Assembly (NCBI RefSeq): GCF_002968295.1
Contig: NZ_CP134399.1
Coordinates: forward strand, 3,224,001 to 3,288,000
DNA length: 64,000 nt
Reading direction: 5' to 3'
From: Mycobacterium sp. ITM-2016-00317
GTDB lineage: Bacteria; Actinomycetota; Actinomycetes; Mycobacteriales; Mycobacteriaceae
Below, in pieces: positions 9,890 through 18,852 of this stretch. The notes under the pieces were generated by a model. It was not told the DNA's origin. It ran no database searches and saw only the letters and a program-made list of their open reading frames with translations. Position numbers and translations under genes: made by a program. Each line of letters starts with the position of its first letter. Within the stretch, counting starts at the first letter, position 1.

Positions 9890-10985
9890 TGTCGTGACCT
9901 GACACGTTGTTGTCAGGCGGCGAGTCGGCTGATGGGTGGTTTCCCGCCGAGGGCGGAGTGGCCTCGTTGAGTGTTGTAGCGGCGAAGGAATCGGTCAAGG
10001 CCGCGTTTGCGCTGGTTGTTGCTTGTCCATGGGCGGTCGTAGGCCCATTCGGTCAGTAGCGTCCGGTTGAAGCGTTCGGCTTTGCCGTTGGTCCAGGGAC
10101 AACCTGGCCGGATGAAACGGCGTTTGAGCTGCCACGCTGAACACACCCAGCCCCAGTTGGTGCCGCGCCGGTAGACCAGGGCGTTGTCAGTCAGCAGACG
10201 CCGAACGCGCATACCGCGGGCAGCGAACCAGGCCAGGGCCCGATGCAGAAATCCAGCGCAGGTCAAGTCCTTCTCATCGGGTAGCACTTCGCTGTAGGCC
10301 AGCCGGGTGTGGTCATCGATGGCAGTGTGGATGTAGTCGTAGCCGATGCGGATCTTCTTGTGCCGGTTGGCCACTGACACAGCGGCGTCTCGGCCGTGCA
10401 GGCGCCACCCGCCCCCGGCCGGGATGCGGCCAAGCTTTTTGACATCGACATGGACCAGGGACCCAGGTGTGCGGTGTTCGTAGCGGATGGTGCTGCGCCG
10501 CGACGAGCGCACCGCCTCGCCGGTGATCGGGTCGATCGCCGACAGATGTGGCACGTGATGGCGTGCCAGGATGCGCCCGACTGTGGAGGCATTGAGCCTA
10601 AGCTCGGCGGCCAGCACCACCGCGCCCCGCTTGCGTCGACGCCGAGCAGCAAGCACTTTCTGTTCGACCTTCGGGCTGGTGCGCTGAGGCATCCGGTGCG
10701 GACGCGAGGACCGGTCGGCCAATGCCGCGTCGCCGCCCTCGGCGTGCCGGCGCAGCCACTTGTAGACCGTTGAGCGCGAGATCCCCAGTTGTTCAGCCAC
10801 ATGCGCAGGTGGCCAGCCAGCAGCGACACGCTCAACGATCAGCCGACGAGCGAACAGGTTGGTACGGGCGTTAGCGTGAGACACGAGGACCTCCTACGGA
10901 ATGAATGCCTAGACACATCCACTCCGTCAGGAGGTCCTCCCCATTTCAAGCAGGCACGCCGTCAACAACCTCTTGGGTCACGACA
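9890..10985 (-). mobile_element. IS481-family insertion sequence, 1,096 bp
   Basis: A complete element with imperfect terminal inverted repeats starting TGTCGTGACC at both ends (about 21 of the first 27 bases match). A single DDE transposase gene fills most of it. It is flanked on both sides by the 6-bp duplication GCTAGG (9884-9889 and 10986-10991), evidence of a fairly recent transposition into the MHS transporter gene. The transposase reads opposite to the interrupted gene. Confidence 0.93.
9913..10884 (-). CDS. IS481-family transposase
   Basis: A 323-residue transposase. The N-terminal helix-turn-helix (HVAEQLGISRSTVYKWLRRH, about 28-47) is followed by an rve-type DDE integrase core with Asp in HVDVKKLG, Asp in LLTDNAL and Glu in NGKAERFNRTL, the IS481/IS3-like spacing. 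The C-terminus has the RYNTQRGHSALGGKPP motif common in this family. The frame is intact, so the element may still be active. It lies between inverted repeats at 9890 and 10985. Confidence 0.95.
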   Translation of the reverse strand: MSHANARTNLFARRLIVERVAAGWPPAHVAEQLGISRSTVYKWLRRHAEGGDAALADRSSRPHRMPQRTSPKVEQKVLAARRRRKRGAVVLAAELRLNASTVGRILARHHVPHLSAIDPITGEAVRSSRRSTIRYEHRTPGSLVHVDVKKLGRIPAGGGWRLHGRDAAVSVANRHKKIRIGYDYIHTAIDDHTRLAYSEVLPDEKDLTCAGFLHRALAWFAARGMRVRRLLTDNALVYRRGTNWGWVCSAWQLKRRFIRPGCPWTNGKAERFNRTLLTEWAYDRPWTSNNQRKRGLDRFLRRYNTQRGHSALGGKPPISRLAA

Positions 10986-11460
10986 GCTAGGAGAGAAGTT
11001 CGGTCCCGGCCGGATGACAGTCGCCGGGGCGGTGACGACAGCGATCGCGGCCTTCCCGCTGTTCTGGCTGATCGACACCCGCAACGCGTGGGCCATCACC
11101 GCTGCCGTCGCAGCCGGAATCGCGCTGATCACGCTCGCTTACGCCGTGACGGGAGCTCTTCTGGCCGAGCTCCTCCCGCCGAGTTTGCGGTACAGCGGTG
11201 TGTCACTCGGCTACAACCTCGCCGGGGCAGTGAGCGGCTTTCTGCCGTTGGTCGCCACGGCGCTGCTCTCGGTCGGCGGCAACGCATCGTGGCCTGCCGC
11301 TCTGGTACTCATCGGCATCTGTGTCATCACGGCCATCGGCGGACTCGCCGGTGAACGTATGCGGCTGCGCGATGACCTGCCCAATCCTCATGTCACTAAT
11401 AAACCCACCATGCCGCAAGATATTTGATCCTCCGCCTTACTGAACCGGGATGGAAACACC

Positions 11461-12777
11461 ATGACTTCGACCCACACCCCGACAGCCGCTCTCTCTGCCG
11501 ACCAGCGCGACCGCATACTCGCCGCAGTCGACGCGCAGTTCGACAGGCAGCTGCGATTCACCCAGGAGCTGATTCGTCACCGGTCCCTGCGTGGGACCGA
11601 GGCATCGGCTCAGGATCTGTTGTACGGCGCCATGTCGGGACGCGGCCTGGAAATGGATCGCTGGGAACTCGACCCTCAGGACCTGGCCGGCCATCCTGGC
11701 GCCGGCAAAGTTGAAATCTCTTACACGGGAGTCGACAACGTCGTCGGGACCTACCGGCCCCGCCGTGAGGTCGGTCGCTCGTTGATCCTCAACGGCCACG
11801 TCGACGTCGTTCCCGAAGGACCGGAAGCGCAGTGGCAACGGTCCCCGTGGGATGCCGCAATTGTCGACGGGTGGCTGTACGGACGCGGCAGCGGCGATAT
11901 GAAGGCCGGGCTGGTTGCCAATCTGTTCGCCTTCGATGCGCTGCGCGCTGCCGGCCTGGACCCGCTGGGACGCATCCATTTTCAGTCCGTCGTGGAGGAG
12001 GAGTGCACGGGCAACGGTTCGCTGTCGGCACTGATGCGCGGTTACACCGCCGACGCGGTCTTGATTCCGGAACCCGAAGAGGACATGTTGGTTCGCGCCA
12101 ACGTCGGCACCATCTGGTTTCGTGTTCGGGTGGCGGGCCATCCCGGTCATCCTCGCGAGATGAGTTCCGGTTTCAACGCAATCGATGCGGCGTACTTCGT
12201 GGTCGAGAAACTGCGTCAGTTGGAGGCGCGCTGGAACACCGAGAAGGATCAGCACCGCTACTTCGAGGACCTCGAGCACCCGATCAACCTCAACGTCGGC
12301 AAGATCAAGGGTGGCGATTGGAACTCGAGCGTGCCCGCCTGGTGCGAACTCGACCTGAGAATTGCGCTGTATCCGGGCACGACTGCAGATGACGCGTGGT
12401 CTGAGATCACCGCTGCGCTCGCAGGCATCGAGTGCGACGCCCACGGCCACCCCATCTCAGCCGAAGCCATTACCACGGGGTTCTACGCCGAAGGCTATGT
12501 ACTGGAGAAGGGCTCGGACGCTGAGCGCGTTCTGGGGGAGAGCCACTGCGATGTCTTCGAGGGCGCCGAGTTGAAAAGCTTCACCACCCCGGGCTACCTC
12601 GACGGACGGGTTTTCGTCCAGTACGGGAAAGTTCCTGCCCTGGTCTACGGCCCGATCTCCAAGGACATCCACGGATTCGACGAGCGTGTCGACATCGACT
12701 CGGTTCGGCGCATCACCAAATCCATTGCGCTGTTCGTCGCGCGGTGGTGCGGCGTGGAGAATTCCGTGGCTCCGTAG
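11461..12777 (+). CDS. M20-family metallohydrolase (ArgE/DapE type)
   Basis: A 438-residue zinc amidohydrolase of the ArgE/DapE/acetylornithine deacetylase group, which cleaves N-acyl or peptide-type amides in the cytosol. Metal and catalytic residues are visible: NGHVDVVP (His ligand and Asp), RGSGDMKAG (bridging Asp), VEEECTGNG (general-base Glu and metal Glu), PEPEED, and a late His (SKDIHGFDE). The dimerisation domain lies between about residues 210 and 330. It begins 33 bases after the broken MHS transporter, probably in the same transcription unit, suggesting uptake then deacylation of an N-acylated compound. The substrate is not predictable. Confidence 0.88.
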   Translation: MTSTHTPTAALSADQRDRILAAVDAQFDRQLRFTQELIRHRSLRGTEASAQDLLYGAMSGRGLEMDRWELDPQDLAGHPGAGKVEISYTGVDNVVGTYRPRREVGRSLILNGHVDVVPEGPEAQWQRSPWDAAIVDGWLYGRGSGDMKAGLVANLFAFDALRAAGLDPLGRIHFQSVVEEECTGNGSLSALMRGYTADAVLIPEPEEDMLVRANVGTIWFRVRVAGHPGHPREMSSGFNAIDAAYFVVEKLRQLEARWNTEKDQHRYFEDLEHPINLNVGKIKGGDWNSSVPAWCELDLRIALYPGTTADDAWSEITAALAGIECDAHGHPISAEAITTGFYAEGYVLEKGSDAERVLGESHCDVFEGAELKSFTTPGYLDGRVFVQYGKVPALVYGPISKDIHGFDERVDIDSVRRITKSIALFVARWCGVENSVAP

Positions 12778-12807
12778 CAGCGGCGAACCTCTGACTAGCG
12801 GCCTCGG

Positions 12808-13701
12808 CTATGGACTCGTGCCGCACTCAAGTACGAAGTCACGGATGCACGCGTTCACTTCGCCAGGGGCCTCCGCAGGCAGCGAGTGAGAGGCCTGGGG
12901 CCACAGATGGTACCGCCACGCGGGGACCACTGATCGCAGCCGGCTGATTGCCTTCTCTGTGTCATGAATCGTGTTGCCGGCCAGCAGAACTTGGACCGGA
13001 ATCTGCACTGAACGCAGGAGGCGATCAGGAGCGAAGATGATGGGGGCGGTTCGACGAGGCGCACCAAAGGTAGCGAATCCGGCAAGGAAGAGCCTGGTAA
13101 GGCTGTCGATCGATGTGCCCCGTGCGGGGTGCCCCATGACCCACTCTGCTGCCCGCTGGGCTCTTGCCGAACGTGGGTGCGCCAGGAGCAATGCGAGACT
13201 TCTCCAGAATTGCAGGGAGAGCCGGGCCACTGTGTCTGCGGGATCGATGAGCGTCAGCGTGCTCAGTCGGCTCGGCGTCGCAACGGCGGTGTGCGTGGCC
13301 AGCCAACCGCCGTAGGAGTGCCCCACCAGATGCACGTCCCGTAGGTCGAGATCCCGCAGCACCGCGTCGATCGTGCGTGCGCAATCCAGCGGTCTGGACA
13401 CGGCTTTTGTTTGGGTGCTGGCGCCTGGCTGGCCCAGCATATCCAGCGTGTAGACAGTGAAGTCACTTGTCAGGCCGACAGCCTGCTCCCACCACATGGC
13501 CGAGGTCAGGAAGAGTCCGTGGATGAGCACAACGGGCACGCCGCATTCAGCTCCATGCTGATACACCCGAACGTCGCCGAACTCGGTGGAAACGTTGTAG
13601 ACGGCATCGGGTCGGGGACTCAACGCGCGCATCTCGTCGTACACAGTCAGGTAATGCTGCCGGTCGCCTGCGCTCTTGAACCCAGCATTCGAAATGCCCA
13701 C
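12808..13701 (-). CDS. Alpha/beta hydrolase
   Basis: A 297-residue serine hydrolase of the alpha/beta fold. The oxyanion region is LIHGLF (about 59), the nucleophile elbow is GHSYGG (about 127-132), and the catalytic His is in QASHSLPAE near the end. An acidic residue in LIDPAD or in the strand before ISRLRS completes the triad. No signal peptide is visible. It starts with GTG (13701), 95 bases downstream of the GMC oxidoreductase stop on the same strand, and may be co-transcribed with it. Esterase or C-C hydrolase are both possible. Confidence 0.82.
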   Translation of the reverse strand: MGISNAGFKSAGDRQHYLTVYDEMRALSPRPDAVYNVSTEFGDVRVYQHGAECGVPVVLIHGLFLTSAMWWEQAVGLTSDFTVYTLDMLGQPGASTQTKAVSRPLDCARTIDAVLRDLDLRDVHLVGHSYGGWLATHTAVATPSRLSTLTLIDPADTVARLSLQFWRSLALLLAHPRSARAQRAAEWVMGHPARGTSIDSLTRLFLAGFATFGAPRRTAPIIFAPDRLLRSVQIPVQVLLAGNTIHDTEKAISRLRSVVPAWRYHLWPQASHSLPAEAPGEVNACIRDFVLECGTSP

Positions 13702-13796
13702 GAGGCCCCAATCACCGCCGCGACGTTCCCTGTCGAGGTCAACGTAGGCAGAACTCCTGCGTTGGTCAAAGGCCCGTTGTCGCCGTGTCCTCTAGT

Positions 13797-15482
13797 TCAT
13801 TCCAGGATGGCCCGCGCTGCGCGCTCGGCGATCAGCATGACCGGCGCGTTCGTGTTCCCGGACGTGATGGTGGGCATCGCGGAAGCATCGACCACTCGAA
13901 GCCCGGCGACGCCTAACACACGGCAGTCGGTGTCGAGCACCGTGCCGGCCGACTGCGGCCGACCGTCTGGGTCGAACGCGCCCATTGCGCAGGTGCCCAC
14001 CGGGTGGAAGATCGTGGTGCCCAGTTCACGGGCGGCCGACTGCAGGTCTTCGTCGCTCAGAAGTTGTGGGCCGGGAAGCATCTCTTCGGGGTGGTAGCGG
14101 GCGAGCGCCGGGGCCGCCATGATCTGTCGAGTCATCCGGAGACCACGGACGGCAACGTCACGATCGGCGTCAGTGGACAGGTAGTTGCACAAGATCTTTG
14201 GGTGGGTCAGCGGGTCCGCGTCGACCATTCGCACATGGCCACGCGAGGTGGGCCGCAGGTTGCAGACCGAAGGAGTGATAGCTCCGAACGGGTGCAGGGG
14301 TTCACCGAACTTCGGCAGTGACAGTGGCTGCACATGCCACTCCAAATCCGGGCTGGCCAGTGCGGGGTCGCTTCTGACGAACGCCCCCAGCGTGGACGGC
14401 GGCATTGTCAGGGGTCCGGAGCGTAGGAGCAGGTACTGGATCCCCATGCCTGCGCGGGTGATCCAGTTCCGGTACAGCGTGTTGACCGTGCGCGCACCCC
14501 GGACGCGGTAGACCGTTCGGATCTGTAAATGGTCCTGGAGGTTCTCACCGACTCCCGGCAGATCGACGACTACCGGCACGTGATGTTGGGCGAGCAGCCC
14601 GGCCTGCCCCAGCCCCGAGACCTGCATCAGATGCGGCGACCCGACCGCACCCGCGGCCAGGATGACCTCCCGGCGGGCTCGAACGTCGACGAGTTGGCCG
14701 TCTTTGAGCAGCCGCACGCCGTTGGCACGGTGCTGGGCCGTCGTCCAGGCGCCGCGGCGCTGACCCTCTGCGACCTGATCGTCCATCAGTAGTTTCACGG
14801 CCTGGGAGTGGGTGTAGACGGTGAGATTGGGGCGGTGGGCGACGGGATGAAGGAAAGAGTCGGCCATCGACCAGCGTCGGCCACGCCGTTGGTTGACGTG
14901 GAAGTACGCGCTACCGGAGTTGTCGCCGCGGTTGAACTCGTCGATCGGGGAGATGCCCAGATCGTCAGCTGCTGCCTGCCAGGCGTCCAGGATCTTCCAG
15001 CGCACCCGCGGCCGCTCGACCCGGATCTCCCCATCGGCGCCGTGCCAGTCGTCGGCTCCGCCGAAGTAGTTCTCCAGCTCCTTGTAGATCTCCAGTGTCT
15101 CGCCCGGGCGATCTGGACCGCCCCACAGCCATCGCTGGTCACCGGTGGCCTGCGCCCACAGTTCGTAATCACTGGCCTGCCCGCGCATGTGGATCATGGC
15201 GTTGATCGACGAGCAGCCGCCGATCACGCGCCCGCGCGCGTAGAGGATGCTGCGCCCGGCCAGACCTGGATCGGCCTCCGTCGTGAAGCACCAATCGGTG
15301 CGCGGGTTGCCGATGGTGTACAGATAGCCCACCGGCACCTTGATCCAGAACCAGTTGTCTTTGCCGCCGGCCTCGATCAGGAGCACACGGTGATCAGGGT
15401 TGGCGCTGAGCCGATTGGCGAGCAGGCAGCCTGCGCTGCCCGCCCCCACGATGACGAAGTCGAACTCGGCCACGGGGCTCAT
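13797..15482 (-). CDS. GMC-family FAD oxidoreductase (choline/alcohol dehydrogenase type)
   Basis: A 561-residue FAD-dependent glucose-methanol-choline oxidoreductase, which oxidises an alcohol to an aldehyde. The dinucleotide motif VGAGSAGCLLANRLS lies at the N-terminus, the GMC signature 1 region is GRVIGGCSSINAM, signature 2 is GAVGSPHLMQVSG, and the C-terminal catalytic His/Asn pair is in FHPVGTCAMG and TSGNTNAP. The ATG at 15482 is preferred because GGAGGA lies about 12 bases upstream; an ATG at 15494 lies directly against that site. The open frame continues further up only because it runs through the beta-lactamase relic. The substrate is unknown. Confidence 0.88.
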   Translation of the reverse strand: MSPVAEFDFVIVGAGSAGCLLANRLSANPDHRVLLIEAGGKDNWFWIKVPVGYLYTIGNPRTDWCFTTEADPGLAGRSILYARGRVIGGCSSINAMIHMRGQASDYELWAQATGDQRWLWGGPDRPGETLEIYKELENYFGGADDWHGADGEIRVERPRVRWKILDAWQAAADDLGISPIDEFNRGDNSGSAYFHVNQRRGRRWSMADSFLHPVAHRPNLTVYTHSQAVKLLMDDQVAEGQRRGAWTTAQHRANGVRLLKDGQLVDVRARREVILAAGAVGSPHLMQVSGLGQAGLLAQHHVPVVVDLPGVGENLQDHLQIRTVYRVRGARTVNTLYRNWITRAGMGIQYLLLRSGPLTMPPSTLGAFVRSDPALASPDLEWHVQPLSLPKFGEPLHPFGAITPSVCNLRPTSRGHVRMVDADPLTHPKILCNYLSTDADRDVAVRGLRMTRQIMAAPALARYHPEEMLPGPQLLSDEDLQSAARELGTTIFHPVGTCAMGAFDPDGRPQSAGTVLDTDCRVLGVAGLRVVDASAMPTITSGNTNAPVMLIAERAARAILE

Positions 15483-15589
15483 TTCCGGCACCATTCCTCC
15501 ATTGCCGTCGGATGCGTGTCCTAGTGTGCGCGATGACGGCCCGGTCCACGCGCATTCCCGGGTGCCGCATAGGTCCGTTTGACGGTGAC

Positions 15590-16096
15590 GCAGACGTTCT
15601 ACGTATTTCTGTGGCCGCACCCGGGGATGGAGCAGGAGCTGGTCGCCTACGAAGAGGTTGGGCACGAAAGCAAAAGCGATCTTGTGTTCGAGATCTGCCA
15701 GTCCCACAGAGCCACCCGCCCCCGGGTGACCGAAAACGGTGGATTGCGCAGGTTCGGGCACCACGAAGTTCTGTGACGGCAGCATGTAGCCGAGGCCGAA
15801 TGCGCTTCCAGGCGCAGCACCCGGTCGCGGCCGCGTACGCGTTCTGTGATCGCTTCCCGCAGAAGACCCGGAGCGACCAGGGTTCCGCCGATCAGGTCGC
15901 CGTAGAAATTGGCCAGATCACGAGCGGTGGCCACTAGGCCAGCTGCTGGCCAGCCGGCCGCCAGTACTTCTGGATCATTATAGGATGCAACGGGATTCGA
16001 TGACGCCCTGATGATTAGGGTCGGCGTGCCCCGCCGCTGAACTGGACATATAAGGAATAAGTACACGGTCGAGTTCGGATCCTCGATACGAGCGAC
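15590..16096 (-). pseudogene. Relic of a beta-lactamase-fold serine hydrolase (EstB-like), frameshifted
   Basis: Two frames together read as the C-terminal half of a class-C beta-lactamase-like esterase. From about 16096 to 15805 the first frame gives SYNDPEVLAAGWPAAGLVAT, then ARDLANFYGDLIGG and APGLLREAI. Near 15805 the reading shifts by one base to a frame with GLGYMLP, VFGHPGAGGSVGLAD and LEHKIAFAFVPN, which carry the family's HxGxGG motif. The N-terminal SxxK half is missing, so the gene is truncated and frameshifted. It lies between the DJ-1 gene and the GMC gene. Confidence 0.75.
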
Positions 16097-16103
16097 CTCG
16101 CCG

Positions 16104-16727
16104 CTAAATGAGAGCGGGAACCTCAGCTGGCAGATACGGCCCGATGTTGCGCAAAGCCCGGGCGATGTAGTCCTGCTTCTCGCCAACCGGGGCGACGTAG
16201 TGCAACGCCGCTACGGCCTCGTCCTTCCCGCACAGCCGCGCGATCACCCAGCCGGCAAGATAGTGCGACGCCAAACAACCGCCGGCGGTGGCCACATTGC
16301 CCTTGGCGAAAAACGGCTGATTCAGCACATCCACTCCGGCAGCGATCACCCAAGGCTTCGTGGTCAGGTCGGTGCAGGCGGGCACATCGCGCAGCAGGCC
16401 CAGCTCGGCAAGGACCAACGCCCCGGAGCACTGCGCGGCGATCAGCTGACGCTGCGGGTCGAGGCCACGCAAAACCTCCATGATGGCCGGGGTTTCGACG
16501 ACCTCGCGAGTGGCGATGCCGCTGCCCACGATGACTGCATCGGCTTGGACCGCTTCCTCCAAGGTGGACATCTGCCCGATGGTGACGCCATTCATCGACG
16601 TCACCTGCGCAGTAGGGGTAGCAACGGTGACCCGCCAATCATCGTTGTTGATGCGGTTGAGCACCCCGAGTGCGATCAGGGAGTCCAGCTCGTTGTAACC
16701 CTCGAAGGTCAAGATGGCGATGTGCAT
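16104..16727 (-). CDS. DJ-1/PfpI-family protein
   Basis: A 207-residue protein of the DJ-1/PfpI class I glutamine amidotransferase-like fold. The N-terminus (IAILTFEGYNELD) and nucleophile elbow (AAQCSGALVLAELG, Cys about 100) are typical, with a downstream ATAGGCLASHYLAGW segment providing the His. Members act as isonitrile hydratases, proteases, deglycases or stress proteins; the AxCSGA elbow is closest to the cytosolic enzyme-like subgroup. It is divergent from the MocR regulator across a strong inverted repeat, so it is probably that regulator's target. Confidence 0.85.
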   Translation of the reverse strand: MHIAILTFEGYNELDSLIALGVLNRINNDDWRVTVATPTAQVTSMNGVTIGQMSTLEEAVQADAVIVGSGIATREVVETPAIMEVLRGLDPQRQLIAAQCSGALVLAELGLLRDVPACTDLTTKPWVIAAGVDVLNQPFFAKGNVATAGGCLASHYLAGWVIARLCGKDEAVAALHYVAPVGEKQDYIARALRNIGPYLPAEVPALI

Positions 16728-16769
16728 GACCGTTGTCCTCTCCGTGTGGTGAAACCACCGTAAGAGCTA

Positions 16770-16801
16770 TATGCATGACGGTCTAAGAATTGTCATGCAT
16801 A
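16770..16801. promoter_or_regulatory. Perfect 10-bp inverted repeat, likely MocR operator
   Basis: Arms TATGCATGAC (16770-16779) and GTCATGCATA (16792-16801) are perfect inverses around a 12-base spacer. They lie in the 62-bp region between the divergent DJ-1 and MocR genes and overlap the annotated TTG start of the regulator. This fits an autoregulatory operator controlling both genes. Confidence 0.7.
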
Positions 16802-18148
16802 CATTGGCCGGTGCCCGCCGCCCGGTATAAGCGCATCGTCGACGCCTTCGCTGTCAAGATTCGGGCGGGTCAACTGAGCTCCGGCACGCAGCTGCCCACC
16901 CATCGCCAGCTCGCCGCGCGGGAGGGCATCGCCCTGGTCACCGCCTCGCGTGTTTACGCCGAACTCGAAGCGATGGGCCTGGTCAGCAGCGAACAGGGCC
17001 GCGGAACATTCGTTCGCGATCTGGCCCTTCCCCCCGGCCACGGCATCGACCAGCAGGCCCTGGCCGCCGACGCCGTTGACCTGAACTTCAACTACCCCGC
17101 ACTTCCCTGCCAGGCTGACCTCCTACGCCAGGCGTTGCGCGAGCTGGCGGGCTCCGGCGACCTGGAAGCGCTGCTGCGCTACCAACCCCACGGCGGACGT
17201 GAACGCGACCGGGCCGCGGTGGCCACGCATCTGCTCAACCGCGGACTCGACCTCACCCCCGATTGCGTCGCCGTGGTCAACGGCGCTCAACACGGGCTGA
17301 CCGTCACCGCCCTCGCCGCATTGCGGCCAGGCGATCTAGTCGCTGCCGACGCCATCACCTACCCCGGGTTCAAAGTAGTTTCCGAAGCTTTGCGTCTCGA
17401 ACTAGCACCGATCCCAACGAATTCGACCGGTCCCGACTTGGACGCGTTGCAACGCCTGTGTCAGCACCGGCCGGTACGTGCCATCTACACCATGCCCACA
17501 ATGCACAACCCGCTTGGCTGGGTCATAGACGAGGATGCCCGGCGACGTCTGACAACCATCGCCCGCCGACATGAGCTGCTCATCATCGAAGACGCCTCGT
17601 ACGCCTACCTCGCTGACCGGCCCCCGCCACCGCTGGCCGCCACCGCTCCGGACATCACCGTGTATGTCTCGGGTCTATCCAAGAATGTCGCCACCGGACT
17701 GCGCGTCGGGTTCATCGCCGCACCGCCGCTGCGCATGCCCGCCATCGAACGAGCGATCCGCGCAACCACCTGGAACACGCCCGCCATTACCGCTGCAATC
17801 GCCACGCGCTGGCTCGAGGACGGGACGGTCGCTCGCCTCGAAGCCGAGAAACGCACCGACGCCGCCCTGAGGCAGGCGATCGCCTACGAGACATTGAAAC
17901 CCCTTCAGCAGCATGCGTATCCGACGTCCTACTTCACCTGGTTGCCACTACCTGAAAACGCCCGCGCCGACCGGATCGCGGCCAATCTGGCGACACACCG
18001 GATCTCGGTATCGACAGCCGAGCCCTTCGCGATCACCGAGAACCCGCCGCAGGCAATACGCCTAGCCCTCGGCTCAACCGAACTCAGCACGCTCGCCGAC
18101 GCACTCACCACAGTCCGTCGCACCATCGAGGACGACGCTCATCGGTAG
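16790..18148 (+). CDS. MocR/PdxR-type GntR regulator with aminotransferase domain
   Basis: A 452-residue fusion: winged-helix GntR domain (residues about 10-75, GTQLPTHRQLAAREG) and fold-type I aminotransferase domain (about 90-445). The PLP lysine is in VSGLSKNVATGLRVGF and the ring-stacking/substrate region in PTMHNPLGW. Such regulators sense PLP or an amine/amino-acid adduct. The TTG at 16790 overlaps the inverted repeat; a GTG at 16811 in the same frame is an equally good start and would leave the operator outside the gene. It is divergent from the DJ-1 gene, with the operator between. Confidence 0.85.
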   Translation: MSCIHWPVPAARYKRIVDAFAVKIRAGQLSSGTQLPTHRQLAAREGIALVTASRVYAELEAMGLVSSEQGRGTFVRDLALPPGHGIDQQALAADAVDLNFNYPALPCQADLLRQALRELAGSGDLEALLRYQPHGGRERDRAAVATHLLNRGLDLTPDCVAVVNGAQHGLTVTALAALRPGDLVAADAITYPGFKVVSEALRLELAPIPTNSTGPDLDALQRLCQHRPVRAIYTMPTMHNPLGWVIDEDARRRLTTIARRHELLIIEDASYAYLADRPPPPLAATAPDITVYVSGLSKNVATGLRVGFIAAPPLRMPAIERAIRATTWNTPAITAAIATRWLEDGTVARLEAEKRTDAALRQAIAYETLKPLQQHAYPTSYFTWLPLPENARADRIAANLATHRISVSTAEPFAITENPPQAIRLALGSTELSTLADALTTVRRTIEDDAHR

Positions 18149-18157
18149 CCGAGCCCA

Positions 18158-18781
18158 TTATTGAAATGCACTGGGCATCACACGAATCAGAGATGGAATC
18201 GCCCACGTCGGGTCAGTGCGTGACGGTCCACGGTTCGCGAGCGAAGACCTCCTCGACCATCGGGCGGAAGAACTGAGCGGACGATGCGCGAATTGCGGAT
18301 CGAAACAGTTCTGGTCGTACTTCTCGCAGAACTCGACACAGTCGTCGAACCATTGGTGGCCGCGATACCGTTCCCGGGCGTCTCGGACGCCACCCATGTG
18401 GGGGGCGTAGTAGTACTGCTGGAATTCGGGATGGACCTTCACGATCCAGGCGACGCGCTCCGGTACGTAGGGCGCGAGGACGGCTGCGGCGAACGCGCCA
18501 TGGGCATGGGGTGCGTAGGTGTCACCGATGTCGTGCAGAAGCGCCGCGACGACGTAGTCAGCCGGTCGTCCGTCGTCGAAGGCGCGGGTCGCCGACTGCA
18601 GTGAGTGGTCCAGCCGGCTGATGGGATAGGCCTGCTCGCCGTCGGCGAGAGCTTCCACCAGTGACAGGACGCGGGAGACCAGGCCGGCGTTGTTCATCTC
18701 TTCGGCGCGACTGATCAGCGCGTAGTCCTCGGCGGTGCCTTCGGCCATCGTGCGGTAGGTGGCACGTGTCGGTGTGCCCAT
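18158..18781 (-). CDS. HD-domain protein with C-terminal frameshift
   Basis: An HD-superfamily protein, about 207 residues as read. The metal motif is present: LDHSLQ (about 65), LLHDIGD (about 87), HAHG and KVHPEFQQYYY. Family members related to PhnZ and inositol oxygenase are di-iron oxygenases; others are phosphohydrolases. The ATG at 18781 has a strong AAAGGAG site. After FAHRP (about 18275) the expected ending FFRPMVEEVFARE lies in the next frame and stops at TGA 18215-18213; as written the protein instead ends in an Arg/Ser-rich tail. It is the last gene of the LacI-controlled operon. Confidence 0.75.
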   Translation of the reverse strand: MGTPTRATYRTMAEGTAEDYALISRAEEMNNAGLVSRVLSLVEALADGEQAYPISRLDHSLQSATRAFDDGRPADYVVAALLHDIGDTYAPHAHGAFAAAVLAPYVPERVAWIVKVHPEFQQYYYAPHMGGVRDARERYRGHQWFDDCVEFCEKYDQNCFDPQFAHRPLSSSARWSRRSSLANRGPSRTDPTWAIPSLIRVMPSAFQ

Positions 18782-18852
18782 GACCGACTCCTTTCCCTGA
18801 TTCCCGATAAACCTAGCCGTGCGTCGCTGTGACCGCGTGCCTGCCGCACCGG

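Larger units (their letters stand above)
8980..11427 (+). pseudogene. MHS-family (MFS) transporter split by an IS481-type element
   Basis: The 5' part (8980-9889, about 302 codons) encodes the first nine or so helices of a metabolite:H+ symporter. Family signatures are ALEWYDYFLFG in helix 1, GDRYGRRPAL in the cytoplasmic loop, and VGGEWGGA. The start ATG follows GAAAGGA. The 3' part (10986-11427) resumes with the late helices (about 145 codons, ending TGA 11427). The insertion at 9890-10985 separates them. If the element and one copy of its 6-bp target duplication are removed, the two halves are still out of frame by one base and a TAG remains, so a one-base lesion exists besides the insertion. 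The intact ancestor probably imported the substrate of the M20 hydrolase that follows. Confidence 0.85.
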
